Below, one piece after another: positions 10,461 to 22,290 of a stretch of DNA of 64,000 nt. This stretch comes from Azadirachta indica. Taxonomy: Eukaryota; Streptophyta; Magnoliopsida; Sapindales; Meliaceae. The number at the start of each line of letters is the position of its first letter. Within the stretch, counting starts at the first letter, position 1. Both the position numbers and the translations under genes were made by a program. A model generated the notes under the pieces. It was given only the letters and a program-made list of their open reading frames with translations, made no database searches and was not told the origin of the DNA. The stretch covers positions 721,191-785,190 of the forward strand of contig CM040443.1 of assembly GCA_022749755.1 (NCBI GenBank), written 5' to 3'.

Positions 10461-11360
10461 AATTAGCCTAAAATAGACAAATCTATGACAATTATCAACA
10501 AGAAATTTGTAAATATAAATATAGTCTAAAAACAATATTATAAAATATAGATTTAAGAGATAAAATGAAGGAAGAGAGGAAAGTCGGATTGAGAGATGCT
10601 CCAAAATGCCAAGTCTTCAAGAATCCACCAAGAATCTTCAAGAAATTATTGAACTCCAAGTCCCTCTCTCTAGAAAAATAGCCCATCTCTTCTCCTTGTA
10701 TTTCTCACTCTAACAACACTATTTTATACTTAAAAATGGTTCCCCATAAGAAAGCTACAATTTTAGTGAAATCCGACCATCCATATTTGATCCAACAGCC
10801 AAAAATACTTTATAGACGCCATGTAGGTCACAAAAGAGGTGTGCACGTGGTTAGAGGTGTACACATGTGGAGAAAATAATGGAAATGGTGTGTGCACACA
10901 TGGTAGGGGGTAGTGTGCGCATGCCATCTTCTCGGCATTGCAAGGCATGATGGTGCAGGCACACGCCATGCTTTCTGTCCCCTACTTTGAATATTTTACA
11001 TTTAGGCCTTCATTCTTTTGCATTTTGGTCGCCGTTTTGATGCTGTTGCATTTTACTTCTTTTTCTATTGCATTTTATTCACCAGCAACAAAGCTTTGTA
11101 GTTTTCCTTTGATGCCTGGTGCTTGGTATCCACAGACGGCTAGCGAACACACTTTTATGCTCCATTTTGTTTTGTTGTCTTCTTTATTAAAACACTTTAA
11201 CACCTGCAAAATAAAAACTAAAATATTTTAAAAAAATAAATACTTAAAAAAAAATAAATAACGCTAAACATTCTACTTAATGATAAATAAACTAAATATA
11301 ATCATGTAATAAAATAAAGATATCATTTTTCAATTGTAGTTTACTTTACTATTGGATTGC
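10461..11360. other. unclassified, retroelement-like intergenic DNA
   Basis: The sequence has a pyrimidine-rich stretch on the minus strand, a GTGTGCAC-rich patch at 10840-10950, and a long A-rich tail at 11200-11320. This looks like the untranslated region or LTR of a retroelement, but no second LTR was found. The short open frames on both strands (63-97 residues) have no family signature and are not called. Confidence 0.35.
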
Positions 11361-13015
11361 TGGGAAAAATACTCTTGCCTCTAGAATTTGAGATAATTAC
11401 CCACTTCTTTTTTACTGCTTTCAAAAATGCTCTAAACATCACTGTCGTTAGCTCCGTCTTAGTTAAAAAAGTAATCTTTAAGTGTAAAATTATACTTTAT
11501 CTTTTAAAAAGATATCTAATTTACTTTTCTTCCATTAATATTTCCAAATAAATTAATATTATTTATAAATAATTTATCTAATCTTTCTCTCTCTACTCTT
11601 TTTGGTTTTCTCATACACTGAAAACTACAACCACTGCATCTTTCTCTCTTTTCAAACCAAGGAAATTATCAAAGGCAGATTTATTGGTAAAAGCTACCAA
11701 ATTTGTCGTTAAAGCCACCCAAAGCCATCAAAACTGCCACAAGCAAATCATAATTATCAATGAAGCTGTTACTGCCACATCATCTTTGCCTTTTATGTTG
11801 CCGCCGTCGTCGTCCTTTTCTGCCTCCATGTCGCTGTCGTCGCCATTGTTTTCTACCTCCTAAGCTGTCGCCATCGCCATCGTTTTCTGCCCCCGAGTTG
11901 TTGCTTCTCCATCATTTTCTTCCTTCACATCGCTCTGTCGCCATCGTTTTCTACCTCCTAAGCTGTCGCAGTCTCCATCATTTTTCTGCCTGCTAAGCCG
12001 CTGCTACCACCACCATCGTTTTTGCCTCTTATGCCACTGCCGTCGTCATTGTTTTCTGCCTCTTACACCACTGTCGTCGCCATCATTTTCTGCCTCCTAA
12101 GCTACCACCACAGCAGTGAAAAATTGAAAATGGAAATTCTGCGATTATGCCATTCTTAATTACTTGGTGAAAATGTACACTTATTATGTGATCCTATTAA
12201 CTTTTGTTTTCTTTTTGATGATTTCCAAGATAAATTAGAAATATTGATGAAGATAATTCATGATTGTATAAACTAGACTTATGTTTGTGAGAAAATTTTG
12301 AAGGGATTGTGGAGAATGAAAAAAATTGGATAGGGAGGTGTTTGATTGCTGGGATTTTCTGGGATTTTTTGTTGATATTTTTTGTATATATTTTCTATTT
12401 TTTTTCTCTTTCATATTTTGATGCTTCATATCTGTTTAGATGTTGGATTTTTTTTCTCTTCTACTAATTGAAGCTAGAGAATAGAATTTGACTTGTGATG
12501 CCTATTATTTTCCCTGTAAAATTATCTCAATATTTAAACTTTTTTTTTGTTAATAGATTGTATTTGTGCATTATCAATGTCAAAATTACTATAAATTCGT
12601 TTATCCAAGTTTTGATTATGAGTTTATCCTTTTGATTTAAAGTTTTTGATTTGTTTTTAAAATTAAGAAAAAAAAATTTAAAAACAACACCGAAACCCCA
12701 TTAAGATAAGTAATTCTGGATGAGTTGGGTGAGTGGAGTGTGTTTCTAGCGAAGAAGAAAATGAAAAATAGAAGAGAGAGAGATTAGATAAATAATTTAT
12801 AAATAAATTTAATTTATTTAAAAATATATTTTATTTTAGATAAATGAAAATCGAGCCCACATGTTAGCATCAAAAGATATTAAAGTAATTGTCCAAAAAG
12901 CACCTTTTCTAATTGAGATGGAGCAAACAGTAAGAGTGTCCAAAGCATTTTTGAAATAGTAAGAGAAAAGTATATAATTATTTCAAACCTTATGCGGGTC
13001 AAATGCATTTTTTTG
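11361..13015. mobile_element. long-TIR non-autonomous element (MULE-like), ~1.65 kb
   Basis: The first ~260 bp (11361-11625) are the imperfect inverted complement of the last ~260 bp (12755-13015). Matching blocks are TTTCAAAAATGCT followed by a GCTCC(G/A)TCT word, and the innermost TTTATAAAT(T/A)ATTTATCTAATC. Between the arms lies a C/T-rich minisatellite and no transposase. Long TIRs without a transposase suggest a deletion derivative or Pack-type MULE. I could not find a clean 9-bp target duplication, so the superfamily is inferred. Confidence 0.6.
11770..12115 (+). repeat. degenerate C/T-rich minisatellite inside the long-TIR element
   Basis: There are about seven degenerate units built around GTCGCCATCGTTTTCTGCCTCC or CTACCTCCTAAGCTGTCGC, about 35-60 bp each. 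The 78-residue plus-strand frame over it (Cys/Arg/Pro/Leu-rich) simply translates the repeat. The G/C content is much higher than that of the surroundings, so the array may derive from a captured coding or UTR fragment. Confidence 0.65.
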
Positions 13016-13025
13016 AATTGGTGTG

Positions 13026-13276
13026 CAGGGGCGGAGCGCCTCATGGCTGAAGGGACCTAGCCCTCGGGCCTCACAAAAATTTTTAAAATTTTTATTATAA
13101 TATTTATATTTTAATCCTATTTTTTAAATTTATATACAGTTTAACTCTTATTTTTTAAAATTTTATCAATTTACCCTTTGGTTTATTTATTATTTTTAAA
13201 ATATTATTTGATTGACTTTATTTTTCAATCATTTCCCCCCTCCCCCTCCCTTAGTTATTTACCTTCGCCCCTAATC
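13026..13276. mobile_element. small GGGGCGGAGC-ended element (251 bp)
   Basis: The left end reads CAGGGGCGGAGCGCC and the right end reads, reversed, TAGGGGCGAAGG. The left end then continues with GGGCCTCACAAAAATTTTT. The same layout (GGCGGAGC, then GGGCC, CAAAATTTTT, AT-rich core, GGGCC, GGCTCCGCCCC) occurs at 60923-61598. It abuts the broken 5' edge of the BBE-like pseudogene and probably marks where the gene was cut. Confidence 0.55.
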
Positions 13277-13278
13277 GT

Positions 13279-14336
13279 GCGCATGCCAGTAGGGGAAAGT
13301 TTGGCATATTGTTGCGTAAATATGGCCTTGCTGCTGATAATGAAGTTGACACTTATTTGATTGATGTTCATGGGACATTTTTTAATCGAAAATCAATGGG
13401 AGAAGATCTCTTTTGGCCTAATCGGGGAGGTGGAGGATCTAGCTTTGGAGTCATCGTAAGTTAGTTAATGTTCCATCAACTGTTACTGTGTTCACAGTCC
13501 AGAAAACCTTGGAGCAAAATTTAACCAAGATTTATGACATGTTGCAAATAAAGTTCCCTGAAAATTTATACATCATTTTGTTCTCAAGAGGTTTGAATAC
13601 AGAAGCAACGAGAACAATGCAAGCTACATTCCAATCCTTGTTTCTTGGTATAGTTAACAAGCTCTTGTCATGATACAAGAGAGGTTTCCTAAACTTGGTG
13701 TAGTGAAAGAACATTGCCACGAAATTACCTAGGCTTAATCTATTCTCTGCTTTGGTGGATACCAAATCGGAGAATTATGGAATTTGGATCCAGTAACTAA
13801 CAGGACTATTAGCTTCAGAGGAGCTTTCAAAGGAAAATCTAAAATATTAAAGTTAGAGAACTTTTGCCTGAAATTGCATTGGAAGGAATATATGAAAGGT
13901 TTTATGCAGAAGAAGCAAATACTACTCAGCTGGTCATCATTCCATATGGTGGAAAAATGAGTGCGATTTTAGAGTCCGAAATTCCATTCCTTTACAGAGC
14001 TAGAAACGTATACAAAATTCTGCACTCCCTGCACAAAATTCCTTTACTCGTATGAAGGCTCATAAACTGGATGAAAGATCTGTACAAGTTTTTGACTCCA
14101 TATGTTTCTAAGAATCCACGAGCAGCGTATATCAATTACAGGGATCATAACATTGGAGCAAATAACAAAGGCTACACATGCTACAAAAAAGCCAGCATTT
14201 GGGGCAAAAAAAATATTTCAAGAACAATTTTGACGGATTGGTTCGTGTGAAGACTAAGATTTATCATGGTTATTTCTTCAAAAATGAACAAAGCATCCCA
14301 CCACTTCGAGGTTGGAGGAAGAAGAAGGATGATTAA
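13279..14336 (+). pseudogene. BBE-like FAD-linked oxidase pseudogene, 5'-truncated (copy 1)
   Basis: The reading starts in the flavin-binding domain (a degenerate G-G-H-x-S-G-G-G-Y-G as A-H-A-S-R-G-K-F-G) and continues LLRKYGLAADNEVDTYLIDV and KSMGEDLFWPNRGGGG. It ends with the family C-terminus ([10 protein letters not shown], then [14 protein letters not shown] and stop). The signal peptide and both FAD-linking residues (His and Cys) are missing. Breaks include a ~14-bp deletion after GVIV (near 13453), a lost base near 13788 (GAATTTGGATCC), and loss of most of the H-F-V-F-W-D segment. It is closely related to the copy at 33571, including about 500 bp of 3' flank. Family enzymes oxidise alkaloids, monolignols or carbohydrates; this copy cannot. 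Confidence 0.88.
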
Positions 14337-14950
14337 ACATTTAGATGTTGTTCTTAGAAAAAGAAAAGGTCCATATTAATAATTTATCATGTCTCAATAG
14401 ACTTCTTGTTTTGCATTGATTAAGAGCATTAGTTTTCATGTATTGCCTAATAAGCTTTGCTTTGTATTTATCAACAAAACCAAAATTTTATTTTGTAGTT
14501 TCGAATAGTATAGTGTTTTTACTATAGGTATATTTTCTTTTGTTTTATATATAAAAAAATCGTTATCTTTTACATGAATGCTGCTCAAAGTTTGAACAGT
14601 TAAAATAGTTAAAAAAAGAATTAACAACAAAATATGGGATAAGAATTAGAATGTCCGAACTATTGGAACTTGACTTATTACGTGAGATAGGAGATATATA
14701 GTTGACAAATTTTGAAATTCAAAATGGAAAAGTCGTATTATTCACTATGTATATTTTAGTAATTAGTATTACTATAACAGTTTAGCAATAAGATTTACCA
14801 AGCTTACAATACTTTGTTTAAAATTTAAGGTACTTTCGAAAATAAAATTAACCAAACATTAAATTGATATCCTTTTTATCTAATTATTTTTACAATACGC
14901 TATAAATAAATTATTTTAAAATACAAAGTAACTTCAAACTGACTCAAAGA
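14337..14950 (+). repeat. duplicated 3' flank of the BBE-like gene plus a dispersed AT-rich repeat
   Basis: 14337-14720 matches 35201-35590 (GTTGTTCTTAGAAAAA, TCTCAATAGACT, CAACAAAACCAAAATTTT), showing that the duplicated unit extends past the gene. 14745-14950 resembles 52510-52740 (ACAATAAGATTTACCAAGC-like, CTATAAATAAATTATTTTAA), a separate dispersed repeat. Confidence 0.65.
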
Positions 14951-14981
14951 GCAGACATGCCATATATATATATATATATAT

Positions 14982-15203
14982 TTGCTTGATACTTCTAATT
15001 CAAACAATCATCAATATGATAGTTTTGAAAAAGAATTCCAAGTAGATGATTTAGCCTCCACATTTAGCACTGATATAGAGCTGAATGTTTTTACAAAAGA
15101 TCAAGAGCTTTTTCTTGAGGCAATAAGCAAGATTGAGGATTACGGTCTTAAGAAAGATTATCATAGAAAGATCAAAACAAACCTTTGTGCTCGAAATCCA
15201 TAG
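14982..15203 (+). pseudogene. 73-residue frame of unknown origin, probably an element fragment
   Basis: The frame starts MLDTSNSNNHQYDSFEKEFQ and contains an acidic segment and a charged L-E-A-I-S-K-I-E-D-Y-G-L-K-K-D-Y stretch. Its composition is that of real coding sequence rather than AT-rich noise. The tail L-K-K-x-Y-x-x-K-I-K vaguely recalls polyproteins of plant retroelements. I do not recognise it firmly. There is no second exon, and a (TA)n run lies directly upstream. Confidence 0.3.
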
Positions 15204-16035
15204 GTCCCAACATAATTCCAATCCTTTGGAACAATAAGCTTCAAGAAACTTTCTTCTAATTTCCCCTAAATTTGTGCTCAAAATCCTCAACATTTGAAGA
15301 TCAAAATTTGTAAGTTCAATCTTTCAATTTTTCAATAATATCAATACTATAAAAGCAGGCTTTTTTGATAGAAGGCTTTATGACAGAAATGACCTTTATT
15401 ACAAAATTTTGATATACTTCCATCAAGAACCTCTACTCTAAAATTAGAGTGCATTTTCGTGTGATATATATCTCGTGACAAAATGATAAAAACTATTTAC
15501 TGATTAAACAGTATTACTTGTTGAGTAATTTGAAATTTTAAGAAAAAAATGACATCGTATTTATTTCGTTAATGCATAAGAGCATTACATTAAAAAAATA
15601 TTGTGAAATAATAATATAATAATAATATTGTGAAATAATTTATTGAATATTTTCAAAATAATTTTATTAAATTATATTAAAAAACTTAAAGAATCTAATA
15701 ATATTATAAATGTCTTTAATATTAATAATATTTAAAAATATTATTACAGGATAGGTTGGGCAATTCATCGGACTTTTTATTATTTTTAACATTTTCAGTT
15801 TTTAAAGTTAAAAATATTACTATAAACAAATGAAACTCAAGCCTTAAAATTTCATCCTTCTCGATCTATCTTCTACAGCTGCCAATCGCACCTCTCTCAA
15901 GTCTTAACCCAGCATCATGTCGCCACCACCTCTCTCGACGATGCACCACCTCTTTCTCCTCCATCCTCTCTCCTCTGTTCTTCATTGTAATCTTCTTTCT
16001 TCTTTTTCTTATTCTTCTTCTTTAAGATTCGTGTT
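15204..16035. other. intergenic DNA with a pyrimidine-rich patch
   Basis: The sequence is AT-rich to about 15840, then C/T-rich (15880-16030: CTCTCTC and TTCTTC runs). It might be the 5' UTR of something downstream, but I cannot connect it to an exon. Confidence 0.4.
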
Positions 16036-16790
16036 AAGAAATTAAGAGTCGAAGCAAAATACGTAACTACAATGAAATTGAGAAAACAATAAAAATAAAC
16101 GTTATGTAAGAGGTATAACTATCCATCATCATAAAGTAATAAATAAGTAGGAGATATAACCGTCCATCAAAATAACAATAATAAGTAGGAGGTATAACCG
16201 TCCATAGTAAAATAAAATAGCAAAATAAATCGACACAAATATTTTTACGTGGAAAACCTCTAAACAAGTTAGGGTAAAAACTACGGGCAAGTATAAGAGT
16301 ATTTCACTATTTTCAAGTGAGGATTATAACTCTCTTTCTCTCTAATAATAAAGAAAGAACAACTCTCTAAATAGGAGTATTTCACACCTCTCTCGAAATA
16401 GAAAAAACAACTTTAAGTGAAGAATACAACACAAAGAAGAAACTAATTTTTCTCTCTTTGTACAAACTCTCAAAGGATGAATTTTGAGATGAATGAAATG
16501 GTAAAAGGGGTGAGGTATTTATAGTGGTTTTCTTCTCCCATTTTCAACACACATTCCACAATTTACTCTACAAATTTCTCCACCTATCATTACCTAAATT
16601 CAAACTTTATCTACCTAACACTAACGTAATTAGTAAAGAAAGTCAAAAAAGAGTAGCTTCACTTTGAGTGTATTTCAGTGCTCTTATACAGTACGATACT
16701 GTTCATAGATACGATACTGTTTATCTATCAATACTGTTCATCTATATAGTAGTATTCACTAAAAGTGAATTTTAAAATTTCACAGTTCGT
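16036..16790. repeat. LTR-retroelement-like debris with short tandem repeats
   Basis: Three ~55-bp units around AGTAGGAGGTATAACCGTCCAT occupy 16100-16205. The words TTTTTACGTGGAAAACC (16243-16259) and ATACTGTTCATCTAT (repeated at 16690-16750) are characteristic of plant LTR retrotransposon ends, as I know them. No coding domain or partner LTR was found. Confidence 0.4.
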
Positions 16791-16792
16791 TA

Positions 16793-16942
16793 ATGGCACT
16801 AGCAACAATGGCCGATTCTAATTTCAACGATGTTTCTTCTTTGAAGACGGTCCGTATAATGGACATGTTCGACCACCTCGGCTCCTCTCGTCCGCCATCT
16901 CTTGCTTTGAGGCTACATTGTCCAAGCTGCCGTTTAGAACCA
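16793..16942 (+). other. candidate first coding exon of an unrecognised transcript
   Basis: Starting at an ATG, the frame reads MALATMADSNFNDVSSLKTV, then R-I-M-D-M-F-D-H-L-G-S-S-R-P-P-S-L-A-L-R-L-H-C-P-S-C-R-L-E-P. It is followed by GGTTAGTT, which could be a splice donor. The exon is G/C-richer than the flanks and is followed by ~1.7 kb of T-rich, intron-like sequence. A good acceptor (TTTTCCACAG at about 18657-18666) precedes a short stretch ending in a stop. I do not recognise the protein. It may be a real plant gene with a tiny product, a long non-coding RNA, or chance. Confidence 0.3.
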
Positions 16943-19100
16943 CGGTTAGTTACTCCGCCATTGCTCCTAGTTTTTTTCTCTTTTTATTTTTTTTTTCTTG
17001 TTTTCTCCTTCATAATGTATTTTTATTTTTTACTTCAAAAAAGTAAAAAAATTAAAGAATTTTAATTTTAGATAAAAACGTTTTATTCATTGACATGTAC
17101 AACTAATTCTTTCAATTTTAGCCCAACTCATGTACACTTTAGCCTTCAAATTTTCTTCTCATTTCTTAATTTTTTTTTATATTTCTAAATTCAATTGGCA
17201 CGGTCTGTCCTTTATTTTATTTTCTTTATAGAAAAGCTCTTTTTTAGCATATATTTATATAATTTCCTGTTTATTTTTCTCGATAATTAAGAATGAAACT
17301 TTTATCATTTTGTAATTGTAAATCTTTGAGTGGACATATCCGTCTGTTAGTACTGAGTTAGATAGTTAGATTTCTCTGCTTCTGTTTAGAAAGATGATGT
17401 TTATTTCTGCTGATTGGCTAGTTTACTGCTCTACTATTTTGTTCTTGCTATTCTGTTGGGTTGGCATATCACTGTTAGTACTATTTTTTTAATGAAAACA
17501 TTAGGTTGATAGTTCTCAATGTTTGAGAACCTTTTTAATACGACTGGGCGATTTGTATTTATTTCTCATCCCTTTTTCTAAACTTTTGGGCACCCTACAT
17601 TTCTTGTATTAATTGCTAGCTTTCATAATGTATTATTAAAATAATTATTGATTTGTTTTGTTTGTTTAGATGTGGTTTTAGAGTAATGTTTCTAAACTTT
17701 TTGGTTTTAAGCTTTATGATTGTACGAGAAACTTCCTACATGTTAACGAATGTAGATATTCCAAATATTTCAATAATTAGTTTTTTAATTTAACTAATGT
17801 AGAAATTCCGAAGCTTCATGATAACTTATGGCTAGATGCCAATTGTTTTAGTAGATTTCATGCTTGAGATTCCGCTAACTGTTCGATAAAATGACTGTGA
17901 GACCTACGCAAATACTCTTCGGTTTTTTATTTTTAGGTTATTGTAGGACAGCGAGGTAATTTGTTGAGACCAGTATGATGCTGAAGCAAGTACTAGGCAA
18001 GGTTTTAGACAAAACGCTTTTTACAAATGGAGGAGAGAAGACTATTAGGCCTTGCTTTTGTATACCCACTAGTAGTTCGCATCTAGTCTTCAGATTATTG
18101 AGTTTTTTTTCTTCTTTTTTTGACTGCCCATTTGAAATCTTATGACTTGTTCACCCAAAGATAGGTCTTTTATTGCCTATTAAATATTCCTATGTTTGAC
18201 TGGGGATATTCAATTCATGTAGTTGATATAGAAGCTACTTTCAAAACCAGTATGTTAAATATTTTCTCCATTTACTACCGAGTTTGGAAGTTTCATTGCA
18301 CTTTTTTAGTGACTAAAGTGCATATACTAGGTACTTGTATTTTGGACGACAACTGGCTACATTACCAGATGATGTCTTCTTAAATTTTGTGCATGGTGTC
18401 TTGGAGTCCGAAAATGTGTAGGTAATTAGAATGTCTTCAAGACCCTCATTAACTAATGCTTTGGTTATACAAGCATATAGATGATTTGGATTTCCATCCT
18501 CAAAACACTGTTATAATATTTGGGGGCAAAGATCAGACAATAAAGTATCCTCTATTCTCATAACATATGTTTGCTTCATTAATTTATTTTCTCCCCAATC
18601 TTTGACTAAAGGCATTTTTTACACGGCGCTTATTAACAATTTTCAGATTCTTTGATTTTTCCACAGGTGTTGCAAAGAGAGCATTTAGAGTTATGTAGAC
18701 AATTATAATGGTTTAATGTTAGTTAGATTAGGATGATGAATTTTGAGTTAGTTGGACTGTTTATGTTGAGAATTATGTTTGTTTAGTTTTATTTCGGTTG
18801 AGATGATGGATTTTGAACTGTATTGGCAATGGTATTTGTTGGAAATGAAGTGACATGTTTGTATATTGTGGATTCAAATATAAAATTTTCTTGATTATGT
18901 TGGCAACAATATTTTGTTGTTTTATTTTGTTTGTACTTTTAGTTAAATAATAGTTATTGTTATAATTTTATTATTTGGTATTTTTAGTTATTTTTGTAAT
19001 TAATATAAATAAATTACAGTAAAAGCCTAAAAAGAAATTACAAATATAAAAAAAATAAAAAAAGGTTGAAAAATAAAAACACAAAAATCGAACAAACAGA
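16943..19100 (+). other. T-rich, intron-like stretch
   Basis: The plus strand is T-rich with many GT...AG-like sites, as expected of plant introns or the 3' part of a transcription unit linked to the exon candidate at 16793. No exon with a recognisable domain was found. The 63-residue frame at 18192 has no family signature. Confidence 0.3.
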
Positions 19101-19408
19101 AAAATCGGACAAATAAAAAACGAACAAAATCAAAAAGTTAGAAATCAATATGAAAAAACCAACCAATTCTTGATGGAAAAAAAATGTGTAAAATTGTTGA
19201 TAATTTTGTGATAGCACAAAATCTCTTTCATAAATTGGTGATAAATTTCTATTATACTGTCGTAAAAAAAATTGTTTCTATCACGAAATGATAATGTGTG
19301 AACGTTGTTAGTGAAGCATGAATAAATTTTAGTAGATAGATAAACATTATCACGAAGTCTTATTCTTGACATATATTATTTCTTATTTATGACTAATTTT
19401 CTAGTAGT
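19101..19408 (-). mobile_element. orphan CACTA (En/Spm-type) transposon end with subterminal repeats
   Basis: The sequence ends TTTTCTAGTAGTG at 19396-19408, the reverse complement of CACTACTAGAAAA, a standard CACTA terminal inverted repeat. Inside are several GTGATA/TATCAC words (about 19209, 19240, 19280 and 19348), like the subterminal transposase-binding repeats of this superfamily. I could not find the matching CACTACTAGAAAA end upstream, so this is a truncated or fused end. Confidence 0.65.
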
Positions 19409-20066
19409 GAATATTAAATTTCGAAAATATTTAGTGTTATTCAATGTTTATATTTTAATTCAATGTTTCATTCGATCTCCACTTTCAATTTATTTATCTT
19501 GCATTCATTTTCACAATTGTTTTATTTCAATTTTTACATTAATTTATTGTTTAGTACTCGAGCAATAATATATTATAAAAAAATTGTGTGTGGTAATATT
19601 ATGTCATTGAAAAATATGTAAAATATTTTATAACAAAGAAAATTTTTATTATAAAATTATATGTATGTGTGTGTGAGCCAGTGACATAATTTTGTCTCAT
19701 TAAACATTTAAAAGAGTAATATAATTTTATTAATTTACGAAATGTTGGTAATCGCCAAGGGGCGTTTCAGTATTTTGATCTAAAGAGAAAACAAGTCAAG
19801 TGAGCATCTGGCAGAAGGGTATTGGTAAATTTTCCTATTAAGAACTATATATTGTCATATTGGGCTCCATAATGTATTCTAAATAAAATTATAGGTATAG
19901 TTAATAATTGAGTTTAGTAAATGTATCTTAACTAGAGTAAGAGCGAATTTGAAATTTTTTATTATACTCAATAAGTAATATGTTATTAAGAGAATTAGTT
20001 AAATATTTCATAAATCTTATTTTTAAATTACTTATACATAAGTGACTCTCTTTATAAGTATATTTA
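19409..20066. other. AT-rich intergenic DNA
   Basis: Nothing coding is supported. A short GC-richer patch lies at 19746-19830 without a usable frame. Confidence 0.5.
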
Positions 20067-21898
20067 TAAAGAGTAAGGGTGTTTAGAATCCAATCGGATT
20101 TGATCAACTCGCTCAATTTGATCCGATCCAATTTATTTTTAATAGATTTGGTAGATCAATATATCTAGTTGAGTTCAGAAATGTAAAATTCACTTACAGT
20201 GAATTAAATTGTGAATTCACATTGTCAATCCATCAAAATTCGATCCAATCTATTAAAAATAATATAATAATATTTTATATGTATATTATTTAACTATTTC
20301 TTAATTTATACCAATAATTTTATTATTTGTAATTAATAATAGCAAAATTTTATATTATTTTAAAAAATTATTTATTATTAGGTTGACTCATAGGCTTTAT
20401 AGGTCTTGCTAAGCTGCCATTTTAGAAAGTAGGTTTCGGTAGACCAGCTTATGAGCTCACATGAGCTCAATTTTTATGGGCTATGTTCGTTGTAGGGCTC
20501 ATTTACCAGCACTAAAGTTAATAATCTATTAATCTTAAGTCAATAATTCTTGATTAGTCTATAGGCAAGTCCAATTATTAGTATTAGAAAATTTTAAAAT
20601 TAAAACAAGAAAAAAAAATACCATAATCCTTCAATCATCGCCCTCGGCACCCTTCTCTGTCAAGTTTCACCTAAATTTTTTTTTCGCAATTTCTTCATCA
20701 CTCTCAATACAATACATTCAACTCCCTTCAATTCTCATTCAATTAATTTTCTTCATTCTAAACTTCCTAATTCTTATTGAAATTCTAAAATAAAATAAAT
20801 TCAAAGGTAATTTCTTTACTAATATCTTAATTATGTTTTAATCTTTTGTAATATATTACTATATATTGGTGTTAAATTTTTATATATAATTATGTCTAAT
20901 GAGTTTTCTTTTATAATTATATATAGTCTTTATATTTTTCAATTTATATAATTATATTTGCACTTATTAATGTTTAATTTGTACAATTTATTTTCTTTAA
21001 AAAAAATTAAGGACAAAATATTATTATAACTTTCAAATTTAAATATTAAAACAAAATTATATTAGTTATTAAAAAATATGAATATTAAAAAATTATATTA
21101 ATTAAGCACAATATGGTCATTTATATGTTTTCTAATAGTTGAGGGATAAAATAAAAATATTTTACATTGAGAATAGGCATTCGAGGGTAGTAGTAGAGTT
21201 AGGGAGTAATTTCACATATTTTAAAAGTAAGGGGCATCTAACATATGCTATAAACTTAGGGGACATGAAAGTTAGGTTAAAGTACAATGTCCCTTTATAC
21301 AAACATAAATTATATATACACTTAAATGTAAATCACATTTTTAAATCTTTCTTTTTGTCTTCTCAATTTTATTTTTTGGTTTGTTTTTCAAATGATCAAC
21401 ATTTTTAATTACAAGATGAATGTTTTTGTTAGTTAAAGTAAAATTTGATAATAATATTATGTGAACGGTTATAAATTTTAATCATGTATTCTTATAAATT
21501 TACTATGATTTTTTTTGTCACTTTTTTTTATTTTAGATGTAACTTTAGAAAACATAATTTTTTTTATTGAAAATAACCCAATTATAATTATTTATATAAT
21601 CATTTTCTATTATTTATTTTGGATAGATAGATATATTTCCTTGAAGGTGTAAATAAATTATAGACTATTTTTTCAATTATCTTCATTAATAAAATACATA
21701 ATCAATATTAAAACTAAAAATTATATACTTTTAATTTATTTGGATTGGATCGAGCTAGATGGGAATTATAATAGATCAGGTCAGATCGAATTCTATCATA
21801 ACGGATTGGGTTGGATTGAAAAAGTTCCAATATGCCAAATAATGGATCGAATATGATTTTGGTCAAATTCATCCAATCCGATTCGTTGAACACCCCGA
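20067..21898. mobile_element. TIR element (~1.8 kb) with GGGTGTT ends
   Basis: The left end (AGGGTGTTTAGAATCCAATC, then GATTTGATCAACTCGCTCAATT) and the right end (reverse: GGGGTGTTCAACGAATCGGA, then TTGGATGAATTTGACC) form an imperfect ~70-bp inverted repeat rich in GATCCAATC words. No transposase is present. The interior contains a partial family A MITE at 21000-21293. No clear target duplication was found. I class it as hAT-like only by its ends. Confidence 0.5.
21000..21293 (-). mobile_element. MITE family A, partial copy
   Basis: The right half of the family is preserved: GGACAAAATATTATTATAACTTTC, then GTAAGGGGCATCTAACATATG, ending GGTTAAAGTACAATGTCCC. Compare the right end of 59947-60577. 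The left arm is missing. Confidence 0.5.
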
Positions 21899-22196
21899 CT
21901 TTGTAAAATTTCTCGTGTTATTTGTAAATTATTAAATTCACGTAGTTTCAACAGTTAAAATTACATTTTACATGCATTTACTTATAGTATATTAATTATA
22001 CATTAAATACATAAGTTATATTTAATTTCATTAGTTAAAAGTGTCTAGTTCACATAATTTACAATAATTTAAGAAATTATATAATATTAAAAGACTATTG
22101 ATCTCAATTCACAAATGAACGAGCTTTAGGATTATTAGTTTAGGTCAAACAAAATTAGGCTAGCCTTTGTAGAACTCATTTTCCACACTTCGTGAT

Positions 22197-22290
22197 AAGT
22201 CAATCAGGGGAATTAACACATATTTCCCTTTGAGGTTTGAGAAACTCATATAGAAAGATCGGGAAAATTCATATATACTTTCTCTTAACA
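22197..22290 (+). repeat. MITE family B, arm 1
   Basis: The sequence GGGGAATTAACACATATTTC, then GAGGTTTGAGAAACTCATATAG, is repeated in inverse orientation at 33085-33190 and in weaker form at 53915-53990. Three copies argue for a small dispersed repeat rather than the ends of one 11-kb element. Confidence 0.5.

Noticed and set aside
11760..11996. 78-residue Cys/Arg/Pro/Leu-rich open frame
   Set aside because: It only translates the C/T-rich minisatellite. Neighbouring units are out of frame with each other, so there is no selection on the protein.
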